In this document: positions 9,677 to 19,729 of the stretch, in pieces | How positions within the stretch are numbered: position 1 is the first letter of the stretch | Layout of the letters: each line of letters starts with the position of its first letter | The notes under the pieces: generated by a model | Seen by the model: only the letters and a program-made list of their open reading frames with translations | Database searches by the model: none | What the model was told of the DNA's origin: nothing | Position numbers and translations under genes: made by a program | Source: Planctomycetaceae bacterium | GTDB taxonomy: Bacteria; Planctomycetota; Planctomycetia; Pirellulales; Pirellulaceae | Reading direction: 5' to 3' | NCBI GenBank assembly: GCA_018660825.1 | Contig: JABJJO010000045.1 | Location: forward strand, 17,505-81,504 | Length of the DNA stretch: 64,000 nt

Positions 9677-11101
9677 ATGCTCAGTTATCAGCACAAAACC
9701 GACTTGACGCTGTGCGATGGAATGTCGAGGCGGGAGTGGTTGCGCGTCGGTGGCATCGGTTTAGGCGGACTCAGCCTCAGTTCACTGCTAAACAACCGAG
9801 CGCTGGCGGGGACTCGACGGGTACCGTCTGATCAAGGCACTAGCTTTGGCAAAGCAAAATCTGTTATCGTTTTCAACTTAAATGGTGGCGTACCGCAGCA
9901 TGAAACGTGGGATCCTAAACCAAATGCCCCGGAAGAAATCCGCGGCGAATTTGGCGTGACCTCCACTTCAACGCTAGGCTATCACGTCGGCGAATTAATG
10001 CCGCAAGTTGCTAAATTAACCGACCGCTTGGCAGTCTTGCGGGCAGTCGTTACCCACGACAACAACCATTCCTCGAGTGGTTACCAAATGTTAACCGGCG
10101 TTGAACATATTCCTCTCAGCCGAGAAAATGCGTTGCCGGTCGCGCCAAATCTGTCACCTAGTCTAGCGGCGATGGTTCGAGCGTTACGAAAAGACAAAGG
10201 CTTACCTTCGGCAATGGTCATCCCCGAACATATTTGGAACAACGGCAACATACCGTGGCCCGGACAAATGGCGGGAGTACTTGGTCGCCGTCATGATCCC
10301 TGGCTCATCAAATGCCACCCGCAAGAAGATCGTTTTGACGTACCGGGTATGTCCTTGCCTGAAGACATATCAGCGCAGCGAGTGCTTAACCGCAAATCGC
10401 TACTGGATCAAATCAATCAACAAGGTCATTCGCTACAAGGGACCGACGTTGTACAAGATTTCAAACGCCATACCCAAAAAGCATTCGATTTATTGGGGTC
10501 AGCGGCAACTGGTAATGCGTTTGATTTGAGTCAAGAAACTTCTGCGACTCGCGATCGTTATGGGCGCAGTCGTTTCTCCCAAAGCTGTCTGTTAGCTCGA
10601 CGCTTGGTTGAATCCGGTGTTTCATTGGTACAAGTCAACTGGACCCGCGTGATTGATGAAAACAAATACGAAAACGGTGGTGGGTGGGATACTCATAAAA
10701 AACACAGCCAATCGCTGAAAGAGCATTTGATGCCCGTGATGGATCAAACACTAAGCGCTTTAATCGAAGATCTTGAGCAGCGAGGTTTGTTGGACGAAAC
10801 CTTAGTGTTAATCCAAAGTGAATTTGGGCACACCCCCAAATTCAATGCTCGCGCTGGCCGCGATCATTGGGGTAGTGCTTTTTCGATCGCTATGGCAGGT
10901 GGCGGAATTCAAGGCGGAGTCGTGCATGGTAAGACCGATGCACACGCGGCTTTCCCAGTAGACGACATTGTACGCCCACGAGACATCTTAGCTACCGTCT
11001 TTCATCTATTGGGGTATGAACCTCACACAGAAATCCTGGATCCGCTTAACCGCCCCATTCGTATCAGTCACGGCAAAGTGATCAACGAAATCCTCGGCTA
11101 A
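9677..11101 (+). CDS. DUF1501 domain-containing protein (Tat signal)
   Basis: Likely start 9677 (track ORF from 9515); SRREWLRVGGIGLGGLSLSSLL; FNLNGGVPQHETWDPKPNAPEEIRGEFG. Confidence 0.88.
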   Translation: MLSYQHKTDLTLCDGMSRREWLRVGGIGLGGLSLSSLLNNRALAGTRRVPSDQGTSFGKAKSVIVFNLNGGVPQHETWDPKPNAPEEIRGEFGVTSTSTLGYHVGELMPQVAKLTDRLAVLRAVVTHDNNHSSSGYQMLTGVEHIPLSRENALPVAPNLSPSLAAMVRALRKDKGLPSAMVIPEHIWNNGNIPWPGQMAGVLGRRHDPWLIKCHPQEDRFDVPGMSLPEDISAQRVLNRKSLLDQINQQGHSLQGTDVVQDFKRHTQKAFDLLGSAATGNAFDLSQETSATRDRYGRSRFSQSCLLARRLVESGVSLVQVNWTRVIDENKYENGGGWDTHKKHSQSLKEHLMPVMDQTLSALIEDLEQRGLLDETLVLIQSEFGHTPKFNARAGRDHWGSAFSIAMAGGGIQGGVVHGKTDAHAAFPVDDIVRPRDILATVFHLLGYEPHTEILDPLNRPIRISHGKVINEILG

Positions 11102-11113
11102 GGGCATCTACCA

Positions 11114-12463
11114 TTAATATTCGTAATCCGGATTCAAACCTGGTTGTGGGATATCGTAAGTACCATCTGCAGCTGGCTTCAGCAGTGAATCTCCGTCGAG
11201 TGTGAGGTCGGCTAGGCCCTCACCAAAATCATGATCGCAGGCAAGCATGTCTTCGATAGTCATCGTCTGTCCGGTATGAGCAGCCATGCGACCCATCGAA
11301 GTGACAAGGCTAGCCATCGTACCACGTTGCGCTTCGTTATAATCTTCATCATTGCGAATCGCATGGATCAAATGATTCCATTCCAATTGATAAGGATTCG
11401 GTTCTGGCTTGCCCCAGTCCCACACAATATTCTCTTTGGTCATTACATGCCCCTTAAAGATGCGAGCTTTGGAGGGCGCATGTCCTGATTGAGAAATCAC
11501 GGCGGAGCCTTTGGTGCCGTGAGCGTAGCTGGCAAACTCTTTGTGACAACCCGGCATCGTACGCCCGTTCATCAATAGCTTAGCTCCATCCTCAAACGTG
11601 TATTCAATCGAATAGTTATCAAAGTTTTGATCAATATTGTCACCTCGGTAGTGACGACCACCGGCGGCCTTGGCTTCGATCGGCCACGCATCTTTTATCC
11701 AGCAGCATTCATCAATGTTGTGGATCAAGAAGTCAGAAACGGCCCCGCCACTGAGCCACAAAAAGCCATGAAAGTTTTTAATTTGATACATCAAATCGCT
11801 GATACCTTCTGGCTTGGGAGGGACAGCAGCATAGCCCGTTGGTCCGGCCATGCGGTATGCTCGCATCATTGTAATATCGCCGATTTCGCCATCTCGAACG
11901 CGTTGAAACAGTTCGCCGCGAGCGTCACAATGGCGACACATCAAACCAACGCCAACTTTCATTCCTTTTTCAACGGATTTTTCAGCCAACGCGAACATGC
12001 GTTTGCTACCAGGGCCGTCTACGGTGACCGGTTTTTCCATGAACACGTTAAGTCCCTTTTCGATGGCATAGGTAAAATGTAACCAACGAAAAGCAGGAGG
12101 AGTGGTCAGGACCACAATATCGCCTGGACGCAGAACATCCATAGCTTTTTTGTAGCCTTCAAACCCTAAAAACATGTTTTCTTTGTCAACTTTAACCGTC
12201 TTCGGAAACCGGCGTACCAAACTTTCGTAACTTGCTTTTTGCCGGTGTTCAAATACATCGGCCATTGCCACAAGTTGAATATCTTCATTGGGAACAGAAA
12301 GAGCGTTTGAAATTGCACCGGTGCCGCGGCCGCCACAACCGACAATGGCCAATCGAATAGTACCCTCACCAGCAGCATGGACTGCTTGCACACTGCTCAA
12401 CACACCCGCCGTAGCAGCGGTTGTTTGTAAAAATTGACGGCGTGATGGTTTTGGTGCGCTCAT
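11114..12463 (-). CDS. Gfo/Idh/MocA family oxidoreductase (Tat signal)
   Basis: SRRQFLQTTAATAGVLSS; LAIVGCGGRGTGAI; EKPVTVDGPGSKRM. Confidence 0.88.
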   Translation of the reverse strand: MSAPKPSRRQFLQTTAATAGVLSSVQAVHAAGEGTIRLAIVGCGGRGTGAISNALSVPNEDIQLVAMADVFEHRQKASYESLVRRFPKTVKVDKENMFLGFEGYKKAMDVLRPGDIVVLTTPPAFRWLHFTYAIEKGLNVFMEKPVTVDGPGSKRMFALAEKSVEKGMKVGVGLMCRHCDARGELFQRVRDGEIGDITMMRAYRMAGPTGYAAVPPKPEGISDLMYQIKNFHGFLWLSGGAVSDFLIHNIDECCWIKDAWPIEAKAAGGRHYRGDNIDQNFDNYSIEYTFEDGAKLLMNGRTMPGCHKEFASYAHGTKGSAVISQSGHAPSKARIFKGHVMTKENIVWDWGKPEPNPYQLEWNHLIHAIRNDEDYNEAQRGTMASLVTSMGRMAAHTGQTMTIEDMLACDHDFGEGLADLTLDGDSLLKPAADGTYDIPQPGLNPDYEY

Positions 12464-12492
12464 GTTTTTCCTTTTCCCTTTTTCGTTATCGT

Positions 12493-13587
12493 TTATTCGT
12501 TGAATTCTTTTGGATTGTCTTTGTCATGCTGTGCTGGTTCAGATTTATTCCACTTATTTTTGAGTTCTGCAGCGGACGGCATTCTCAATGGCCTAACTAT
12601 CCGAAACCCAACATGTAGTGCATCTGTATGATACCAAATACTTTGGGGTATCTGTGGATCTTGTTCTTTCCAATCTTCTGTCGAGGCTACTCGTACAGCG
12701 CTGCGCAACTGTGCCGCTTCGTCTTGCCAACTGCCACCTCGTACTGTCCGAGGAAACAAAATGGCCGGAACACTTAACGGGTTGTTCAGTTGTTTGCCAA
12801 GCTTGGCATAACCCGCTTCATCGTATTGATCCAACACCCATTCGGAAACATTGCCGTGCATGTCGTGTAGGCCCCAGGGGTTGGGGAGTTTCTGTCCAAC
12901 TTTTTGGTATTGTTCGCCAGCGTTATCGTAAAACCAAGCGTATTCACCAAGTTTTTTTACATCGTCACCAAATGAATAGGCCGTGGTTGTTCCCGCGCGG
13001 CAGGCGTATTCCCATTCCGCTTCGGTTGGCAGTCGATAGTACCGCCCAGTTTTTGCGGTGAGCCACTGACAAAATGTTCTCGCGGCATGTTGAGTCATGC
13101 AGATCGCGGGATAACTGCGCGTCCCCATGCCAAATGACATATCGGTGTAGGGCGCAGTAGGTTTTGAAATCGTTAGCGGTTCTGCTAGTAGATCACGAGC
13201 ATTTGCTTTCTTGCCATAGACTTTGCGAATTTGAATATCGATATCCGACATCCACACGTCATAGGCATTCCAAGTGATTTCCGTCTTGCCCATCCAAAAC
13301 GGTTCTAACGTCACTTCTCGCTGCGGACCTTCATCAGCACGGCGTTGCTTTTCAGTGGCGGGACTACCCAGCAAGTATTTGCCGCTGGGAATCGGCAGCA
13401 TTTCAATTTTCACGCGCGTATGTTCGATGATTTCACCATACGGCTTCATTTCATCCTCTGTCTCAGCAACTGCAGTTGGGATTTCAATAACCGTCGGAGA
13501 TTTTTGGGCCGCTAGAATATCCGCACAGGCAATTATTACAAATAAAACTGCAAGTTTTTGTTTCATCGTCATAATAGTAAGCAGCAT
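12493..13587 (-). CDS. SUMF1/FGE-sulfatase-domain secreted protein (no catalytic cysteines)
   Basis: GKYLLGSP...EVTLEPFWMGKTEITW...RLPTEAEWEYACRAGT...NPWGLHDMHGNVSEW...VRGGSWQDEA. Confidence 0.85.
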   Translation of the reverse strand: MLLTIMTMKQKLAVLFVIIACADILAAQKSPTVIEIPTAVAETEDEMKPYGEIIEHTRVKIEMLPIPSGKYLLGSPATEKQRRADEGPQREVTLEPFWMGKTEITWNAYDVWMSDIDIQIRKVYGKKANARDLLAEPLTISKPTAPYTDMSFGMGTRSYPAICMTQHAARTFCQWLTAKTGRYYRLPTEAEWEYACRAGTTTAYSFGDDVKKLGEYAWFYDNAGEQYQKVGQKLPNPWGLHDMHGNVSEWVLDQYDEAGYAKLGKQLNNPLSVPAILFPRTVRGGSWQDEAAQLRSAVRVASTEDWKEQDPQIPQSIWYHTDALHVGFRIVRPLRMPSAAELKNKWNKSEPAQHDKDNPKEFNE

Positions 13588-13676
13588 AAGTTTATTGTGT
13601 TGTTGAAAAAGTCTCTGCCATTATAAATCGGGACCAATGTAAGGCACAAGGCGACCGTGCTTCAGGAGTAAAGCAC

Positions 13677-14468
13677 CTACCAAGCAGTCCAGCCACCATC
13701 AACTAATAGATTTTGGCCCGTGACGTAACTGCTCGCATTACTACATAGAAAAACAATCGCGCCCTTCAACTCCGACGGGCTACCCATCCGCTTCATGGGA
13801 CTCTTTTCAATCAAACGGTCAACCAAACCAAGCGGTGCCTTGTCGCTTGGAAATGGTCCTGGACTTAAGCAATTGACGCGTACATTATCCGTTGCCCAAT
13901 AAACGGCTAAGTGCCGCGTCATATGAACCACTCCACCCTTAAGCGCGTGATAAGCCACTGGGCTCGCCTCACTAATATCCTGATAAGCATCTGGGTAAGA
14001 ACCAACAACTCCGTACATCGATCCTATATTTACAATGCTCCCCTGTTCCTTACGAGCAACCACATGGTCACGACATTCCCGCGCTAACAAAAAGTAACCC
14101 GTCGCATTCGCTAGCTGCTCATCAAAATGTTGCTGATCCGTCGTGGTTAAATCTTTGGCATTGCCACCTTGTCCGTTGTTCACCAAAATATCAACTTGAC
14201 CCGCTAACTCCACAGCCCTCGCAAACCCTGTCATAATTGACTCTTCGCTTTTATGATCCAACTCCACCCCAAAATGTGCTTGCGCACCCGGTAACGCTGC
14301 GGCAGCCTCTTCCGCTCTCGCCAGCGCGCGACTCGTGATGACAACTTGCGCACCAGCTTCTGCAAGAGCACGAGACATCGCGGAGCCTAGGTAACCCGTC
14401 CCACCGGTGATCAAAGCTACCTTGCCGTGCAAATCAAACAATGAATCAATCGTTGGTTCAAACGTCAT
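13677..14468 (-). CDS. SDR family oxidoreductase
   Basis: GKVALITGGTGYLGSAMSRALAEAGA; NNGQGG; YHALKGG; SSYVTGQNLLVDGGWTAW. Confidence 0.9.
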   Translation of the reverse strand: MTFEPTIDSLFDLHGKVALITGGTGYLGSAMSRALAEAGAQVVITSRALARAEEAAAALPGAQAHFGVELDHKSEESIMTGFARAVELAGQVDILVNNGQGGNAKDLTTTDQQHFDEQLANATGYFLLARECRDHVVARKEQGSIVNIGSMYGVVGSYPDAYQDISEASPVAYHALKGGVVHMTRHLAVYWATDNVRVNCLSPGPFPSDKAPLGLVDRLIEKSPMKRMGSPSELKGAIVFLCSNASSYVTGQNLLVDGGWTAW

Positions 14469-15484
14469 CTTGGTACCTCTGTTGAAGTCACATCAATATC
14501 AATCCACGCCCGCTGTTTGTTCGACTCAAGCATCGCTAAACTCGCCTGGAGCGTATTATTTGCCTCGGCGATCGTACATGTTACTTGACCTTGTCCCGCT
14601 AGGGCATCTAAAAACATTTTAGCTTGAGCAACGAAGCTATCGTCCCGCTCCAACTGACATTCTAATAACACTTCCCAAGGCTTACCGGTTTCCGTCATTT
14701 TCAATAACCGTTGCGTATGATATTCCAGCTTCAAAATCGTCTGCTGGCAGATTATTTGAATCGTTGTTTCGTTAGCTCGCTGATGTTGATTCAACGACCA
14801 ACTCGACATAATCTCGCCATGCCGTGCTAACACATGCACCGTATCTTCGACCGTAACGCCCGGTAACACCAAATGATTGGCATCTGTGACCAGCGAAGTC
14901 ATCGGCCCAATCAACCATTGCATTGTATTGACGCTATGTGTCATAGCATCTTGAATGGCACCACCACCGGAATCGTGCCGAGTGTAATATATATCCCGGT
15001 AGGCGGGCCTAAAAAATGGAAAGTCCTGCCCGCCGACGAATGTGGCTTGAACGACTTGGTCTGTATCCGCTAATCCACTAATCTCCGCTCGTAATCGCTG
15101 CACCAACGGATGACATCGAGTCACAAAAGCGACACCTACCGTAAGCGAATTCAACTCCGCCAACTCACACAATCCATCAATACCTTCAGTATTGGTGCTT
15201 AATGGTTTTTCGATCAACAAGTGAATCCCGGCGCTGGCCAACTCGCGGGCCAGCGGAATATGCAGATCCGCCGGTGTACAAATGACCGCTGCATCGGGAC
15301 CCGCTGCAACAGCGGTTGCGAAATCGGAAAAACAATGTTCAATTTGATACCGCTCAGCAATCGACTCTCGCAACTCATCGTTGACTTCGCAAAATATAAT
15401 TTCACAGCGACCAGTATTTTGAAAACAACGCAAATGACGTTCACCAATGGAACCGACGCCAATAATCAATATCTTCGGATGCAT
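14465..15484 (-). CDS. Gfo/Idh/MocA family oxidoreductase
   Basis: ILIIGVGSIGERHLRCF; LLIEKPLSTNTEG; 4-bp overlap with the SDR gene. Confidence 0.88.
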   Translation of the reverse strand: MHPKILIIGVGSIGERHLRCFQNTGRCEIIFCEVNDELRESIAERYQIEHCFSDFATAVAAGPDAAVICTPADLHIPLARELASAGIHLLIEKPLSTNTEGIDGLCELAELNSLTVGVAFVTRCHPLVQRLRAEISGLADTDQVVQATFVGGQDFPFFRPAYRDIYYTRHDSGGGAIQDAMTHSVNTMQWLIGPMTSLVTDANHLVLPGVTVEDTVHVLARHGEIMSSWSLNQHQRANETTIQIICQQTILKLEYHTQRLLKMTETGKPWEVLLECQLERDDSFVAQAKMFLDALAGQGQVTCTIAEANNTLQASLAMLESNKQRAWIDIDVTSTEVPR

Positions 15485-15490
15485 CTGTAA

Positions 15491-16255
15491 CTATTCCAAT
15501 GTCGACAATTCAGCAGCGTTCTTTTCTAGCATTTCTTTGAGCACCATAAATTCACCGCCATAAGCGAGCAAGCGAGCGCCTTGATCATACCGTTTTTTTC
15601 CAACTTCGATATCTGCGATCGGCAATCCCCAAGGTTTATTGTATTGTTTACATAAGGCGGCGACTTTTTCGATGGCTTGCTCGAGATCAAAATCTGCTCC
15701 ACACCGTTCAATCCGTAAGCCTAAATCTCCCGGGCCAACAAAAATACCATCAACACCTGTGGTCGAAATAATTTCTTCGGCATTTTTCACAGCAGCCAAT
15801 GTTTCAATCTGCAAAATCAAAAAGGTCTCATCATTGGCCGCGTGCGTGTATTGCAAGCCGCCTGAAAGATAAAAGTCGCTATCTAAACCGGCCGAATCAA
15901 TGCCGCGGTCGCCTAGCGGCGGAAACTTAGTGCAATCTCGCAAATATCGGGCTCGTTCTCCATCATTGACATGCGGACACATTAAGCCAGATGCACCATC
16001 TTCGAGGTATCGGTATAGTTGTGTTTTGTCCGTCGTTGGCGATCGCAACATGCAGTCAATATCCGCTAAATGGAAAAAAGCGAGTAACGCTTGAATTTCT
16101 CGGTTCTCCCAAGTGCGATGCTCACAATCCAGCCAGATACAATCGAATCCAGCGGCGGCGGCATGCCGAACATAGGACGGTATGAAATGCCCCAAGGCAC
16201 AAATTTTTACTACTTCGTTATTTCGGATCTTTTCCAGAGTTTTACTTTTCCGCAC
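15491..16255 (-). CDS. HpcH/HpaI aldolase family protein
   Basis: GFDCIWLDCEHRTW; ETLAAVKNAEEI; VDGIFVGPGDLGLR. Confidence 0.85.
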   Translation of the reverse strand: MRKSKTLEKIRNNEVVKICALGHFIPSYVRHAAAAGFDCIWLDCEHRTWENREIQALLAFFHLADIDCMLRSPTTDKTQLYRYLEDGASGLMCPHVNDGERARYLRDCTKFPPLGDRGIDSAGLDSDFYLSGGLQYTHAANDETFLILQIETLAAVKNAEEIISTTGVDGIFVGPGDLGLRIERCGADFDLEQAIEKVAALCKQYNKPWGLPIADIEVGKKRYDQGARLLAYGGEFMVLKEMLEKNAAELSTLE

Positions 16256-16499
16256 TGTTGAGAGTCCTTATTTCATAGTGTTTGGTTTCATTTTGTTATT
16301 TAACGGATGCTAACGAATACAACCCTTGCCTGAGAAACTCAAGGTGTGCCGCAATTAGCGAACTATCGTAATATATAATAATTGTCAGGCATAAGGTACT
16401 ATTGGTTACTCGTTGGTTCGTAAACAAACTCAACCAATCTCTGACCTGACTCCAACTTCCGATCAATAACATTTCGTCATCCTACTGGAATCCTAGCAT

Positions 16500-18365
16500 T
16501 TGAAAATTCACAGTCTATTGCTCGCCGTGTTAACGCTCTTGCTTTTTTCTCCAATGGTGAGCTTGCTGGCAGCGGCAGATACAGCCGAAATTTCGACAGC
16601 CAAGGGAATCCACTCGCTAGATTTTGTCGTATTGGGCTTTTACATAATTGGCACTATCTACCTCGGGTACTACATTTCTAAGCGGCAAAAAAACCGTGAT
16701 GACTATTTTACCGGCGGTGGCAACATGAGCCCGTTGTTAATTGGTGTTTCATTATTTGCAACCTTGCTTAGCACAATTTCCTACTTAGGGATGCCTGGCG
16801 AAGCGGCCGGCAAGGGACCTATTACATTTATTGGCTATTTAGCACACCCACTAATTTTCCTGTTAGTCGGCTTTTTAATGCTTCCTTATTATATGAAGCA
16901 CAAAGTAACAAGCGCTTATGAACTGCTTGAAATGCAGCTCGGGTATTCTTTTCGTGTACTTGGCGCATGTCTCTTCCTGACACTACGACTCATCTGGATG
17001 GCCGTACTATTACACTTCGCTGGCGAAGCGATGGTCACGATGCTCGATGTCGATCACAAATGGATCACACTCGTTGTCGCCATCATTGGGCTGGTCGCCA
17101 TTATCTATACGTCGATGGGGGGACTCCAAGCTGTCGTCATCACTGACCTGATGCAAACTCTATTGCTATATGGTGGAGCGGTGACTGTACTCGCGGTCGT
17201 AACCATCAACTTTGGAGGGCTTTCATGGATACCCACAGAATGGCCGAGTGATTGGAAACCCCAGCCAGTCTTACCCGAAGGACTTTCGACACGTGTGTCT
17301 TGGATCGGTTCGTTGATCACTACACTCGTTTGGTATGTTGCCACACTCGGTAGCGATCAAACTTCCGTACAACGGTTCATGGCAACCAAAGATGCAACAA
17401 CAGCCCGCAAAGCTTTGCTTTATCAATTAGGCCTCTCAATCATTGTTACTGGCACCCTGTGTTTAGTAGGCATCGCCTTGATGGCACATTACCAGAAGGA
17501 AAAAGCCGCGTTGCCGGTGCAGCAAACAGCCAACATTAACATGTATTCCGATTTAAATACTAATTTTCAAATTGACAATAAGCGATTTCCTAATGACGCT
17601 GAAATCCAAAAAGAGCTGCAATGGAATGCCGCAACATTGAAACAAACTAGACGTGATTTAATCGGTTCCGATCAATGGTTCCCGCGTTTCATATCTCAAG
17701 AACTTCCAATCGGACTAACAGGTTTAGTAATCGCAGCGATGTTTGCTGCGGCCATGTCGAGTATGGACTCCGGTGTAAATTCTATTACAGCCGTGGTCAT
17801 GTCTGATTTTGTCGAGCGACTACGGAAAAACAAATTGAGCGACAAACACCATTTGAAAATCGCGCGGTTGATCGCTATCGGCGTTGGAGTTGTTGTTGTT
17901 TTTGGTAGCGGGCTTACGGAATATATCGAGGGAAACATAATCGCCGTCACTCAGAAATCCGTCAATTTATTAACGACGCCTATTTTTGGATTGTTCTTTT
18001 ATGCCATCTTCGCCAAACGTGTACATCCCACTGGTGTTTGGGCTGGCACGATTGCAGGCACCTTAACAGCAATCCTTACCGCGTTTAGTGGACAAATCTG
18101 TTACTGGCTCTATCTCAATCATGGCTTTGATCCAATCGCGGTTGGCGGTGTCATCGCACAGGGAATTGATGATTCAACCGGCATTCCGTTTGAGTATTGC
18201 ACCGACCCCGTCTCGTTTCAGTGGATCGGTCCATTTGCTTTGTCAATCAACTTGGCTGTCGGAATGACTGTGTGCTATCTATTGCCAAGATGGAGCAAAC
18301 CCACCCCGAATACTCTAGGAACCAATTTACCGAGAGTCCCTGAGTCCACTAAAATCGATAGTTGA
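16500..18365 (+). CDS. Sodium:solute symporter family protein
   Basis: Multi-TM SSS protein: GYYISKRQKNRDDYFTGGGNMSP; YTSMGGLQAVVITDLMQTLLLYGG; AAAMSSMDSGVNSITAV; TTG start. Confidence 0.88.
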   Translation: MKIHSLLLAVLTLLLFSPMVSLLAAADTAEISTAKGIHSLDFVVLGFYIIGTIYLGYYISKRQKNRDDYFTGGGNMSPLLIGVSLFATLLSTISYLGMPGEAAGKGPITFIGYLAHPLIFLLVGFLMLPYYMKHKVTSAYELLEMQLGYSFRVLGACLFLTLRLIWMAVLLHFAGEAMVTMLDVDHKWITLVVAIIGLVAIIYTSMGGLQAVVITDLMQTLLLYGGAVTVLAVVTINFGGLSWIPTEWPSDWKPQPVLPEGLSTRVSWIGSLITTLVWYVATLGSDQTSVQRFMATKDATTARKALLYQLGLSIIVTGTLCLVGIALMAHYQKEKAALPVQQTANINMYSDLNTNFQIDNKRFPNDAEIQKELQWNAATLKQTRRDLIGSDQWFPRFISQELPIGLTGLVIAAMFAAAMSSMDSGVNSITAVVMSDFVERLRKNKLSDKHHLKIARLIAIGVGVVVVFGSGLTEYIEGNIIAVTQKSVNLLTTPIFGLFFYAIFAKRVHPTGVWAGTIAGTLTAILTAFSGQICYWLYLNHGFDPIAVGGVIAQGIDDSTGIPFEYCTDPVSFQWIGPFALSINLAVGMTVCYLLPRWSKPTPNTLGTNLPRVPESTKIDS

Positions 18366-18389
18366 ACATCCCAGCAAAAATTACTTCCG

Positions 18390-19703
18390 ATGACGTCTGT
18401 TGAACAAAACAACCTCGATCGAATTGTCTACCTTACAAGTGGCGCTGCCAACATGTATTGCGGCAGCTGCTTGCACGACAACACTTTAGCGCGTGCGTTG
18501 AATGCCGCTGGAGTGGAGACACTCTTGGTGCCAACGTATACGCCAATCCGAACTGATGAGGAAGATGTCAGCATCGACCAGGTATTTTTTGGTGGCATAA
18601 ACGTGTTTCTGCAACAAAAAATACCCCTGTTTCGACACATTCCCAAATTCATAGATCGCATGCTCGATGCCCCCTGGTTGATACGACGAGCCACTGCTCG
18701 TGGGATTGAGATTAGCCCTCAAGCACTTGGGGCTCTAGCAGTTTCCATGTTGAAAGGAACAGCTGGAAACCAGCGTAAAGAAGTCCGGCGGCTAACAAAA
18801 TGGTTAGTCAATGATATCAAACCGAGTGTTGTCATCCTGAGCAACCTTTTAATCGGCGGGTGCATCAGATCGATCCGGCAACACGACATACCCGTGATTG
18901 TCACACTGCAAGGCGACGACATCTTCTTGCAAGATTTGAGGGAACCCTATAAGAGCCAAACGCTGAGACTCATGCGCAACTTGGCCAAGGAAGTCGATGG
19001 GTTCATTGTACAAAGCAAGTTCTACCAAGAAGCAATGAGTGACTTATTTGGAATACCCAAATCCAAAATACAAGTCGTGCCGCTCGGCCTAAACCTCGAA
19101 GGATTACTTGAGCCTCAACCACGCAGCACAACTAGTCCCCGCACCATCGGTTATTTGGCGCGGATGTCAAAGGAAAAAGGCTTGCATATTCTTGTCGATG
19201 CATTCATTCAGTTAAAGCAACTTCCAGACACCGAGGATATTCAGTTGCTGTTAGCCGGTTGGCGAGGAACAACAAATCAAGAATATGCTGCTGCCGAACT
19301 CGGCAAATTAGATGCCGCTGGATTAGGAAACGACTACAACGATTTGGGTACGGTGGATCACACTCAGAAACAACAATTGCTTAACAACATCGATCTACTT
19401 TGTGTACCAACGGTTTATCAAGAACCCAAAGGTTTGTTTGCACTCGAAGCGATGGCCGCGGGTGTACCCGTTGTTGTGCCGGAACATGGTGCATTCCCCG
19501 AAATGTTGGCCGACCTTGAAGGTGGCATCTTGTTTGAGCCTGGTAATATCACCGCGTTAGCACAATTGTTGCATGGGCTACTTGAAAACCAAATAAGTTT
19601 GGCTGAGTATGGCAATCTGGGACGCAGAAACGTTTCCGCCCGCCGTGATGCAAACACCATGGCTAGCAATACAATCGCTGCTATTTACAAACTGCTACAT
19701 TAA
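18390..19703 (+). CDS. Glycosyltransferase family 4-type protein
   Basis: GAANMYCGSCLHDNTLARAL; GYLARMSKEKGLHILVDAF; CVPTVYQEPKGLFALEAMAAGVPVV. Confidence 0.85.
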   Translation: MTSVEQNNLDRIVYLTSGAANMYCGSCLHDNTLARALNAAGVETLLVPTYTPIRTDEEDVSIDQVFFGGINVFLQQKIPLFRHIPKFIDRMLDAPWLIRRATARGIEISPQALGALAVSMLKGTAGNQRKEVRRLTKWLVNDIKPSVVILSNLLIGGCIRSIRQHDIPVIVTLQGDDIFLQDLREPYKSQTLRLMRNLAKEVDGFIVQSKFYQEAMSDLFGIPKSKIQVVPLGLNLEGLLEPQPRSTTSPRTIGYLARMSKEKGLHILVDAFIQLKQLPDTEDIQLLLAGWRGTTNQEYAAAELGKLDAAGLGNDYNDLGTVDHTQKQQLLNNIDLLCVPTVYQEPKGLFALEAMAAGVPVVVPEHGAFPEMLADLEGGILFEPGNITALAQLLHGLLENQISLAEYGNLGRRNVSARRDANTMASNTIAAIYKLLH

Positions 19704-19729
19704 TCCGCATGTCGCTGAGGCTGTGCAAA

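Noticed and set aside
11627-12082. 151-aa plus-strand ORF
   Set aside because: Antisense shadow of the Gfo/Idh/MocA gene.
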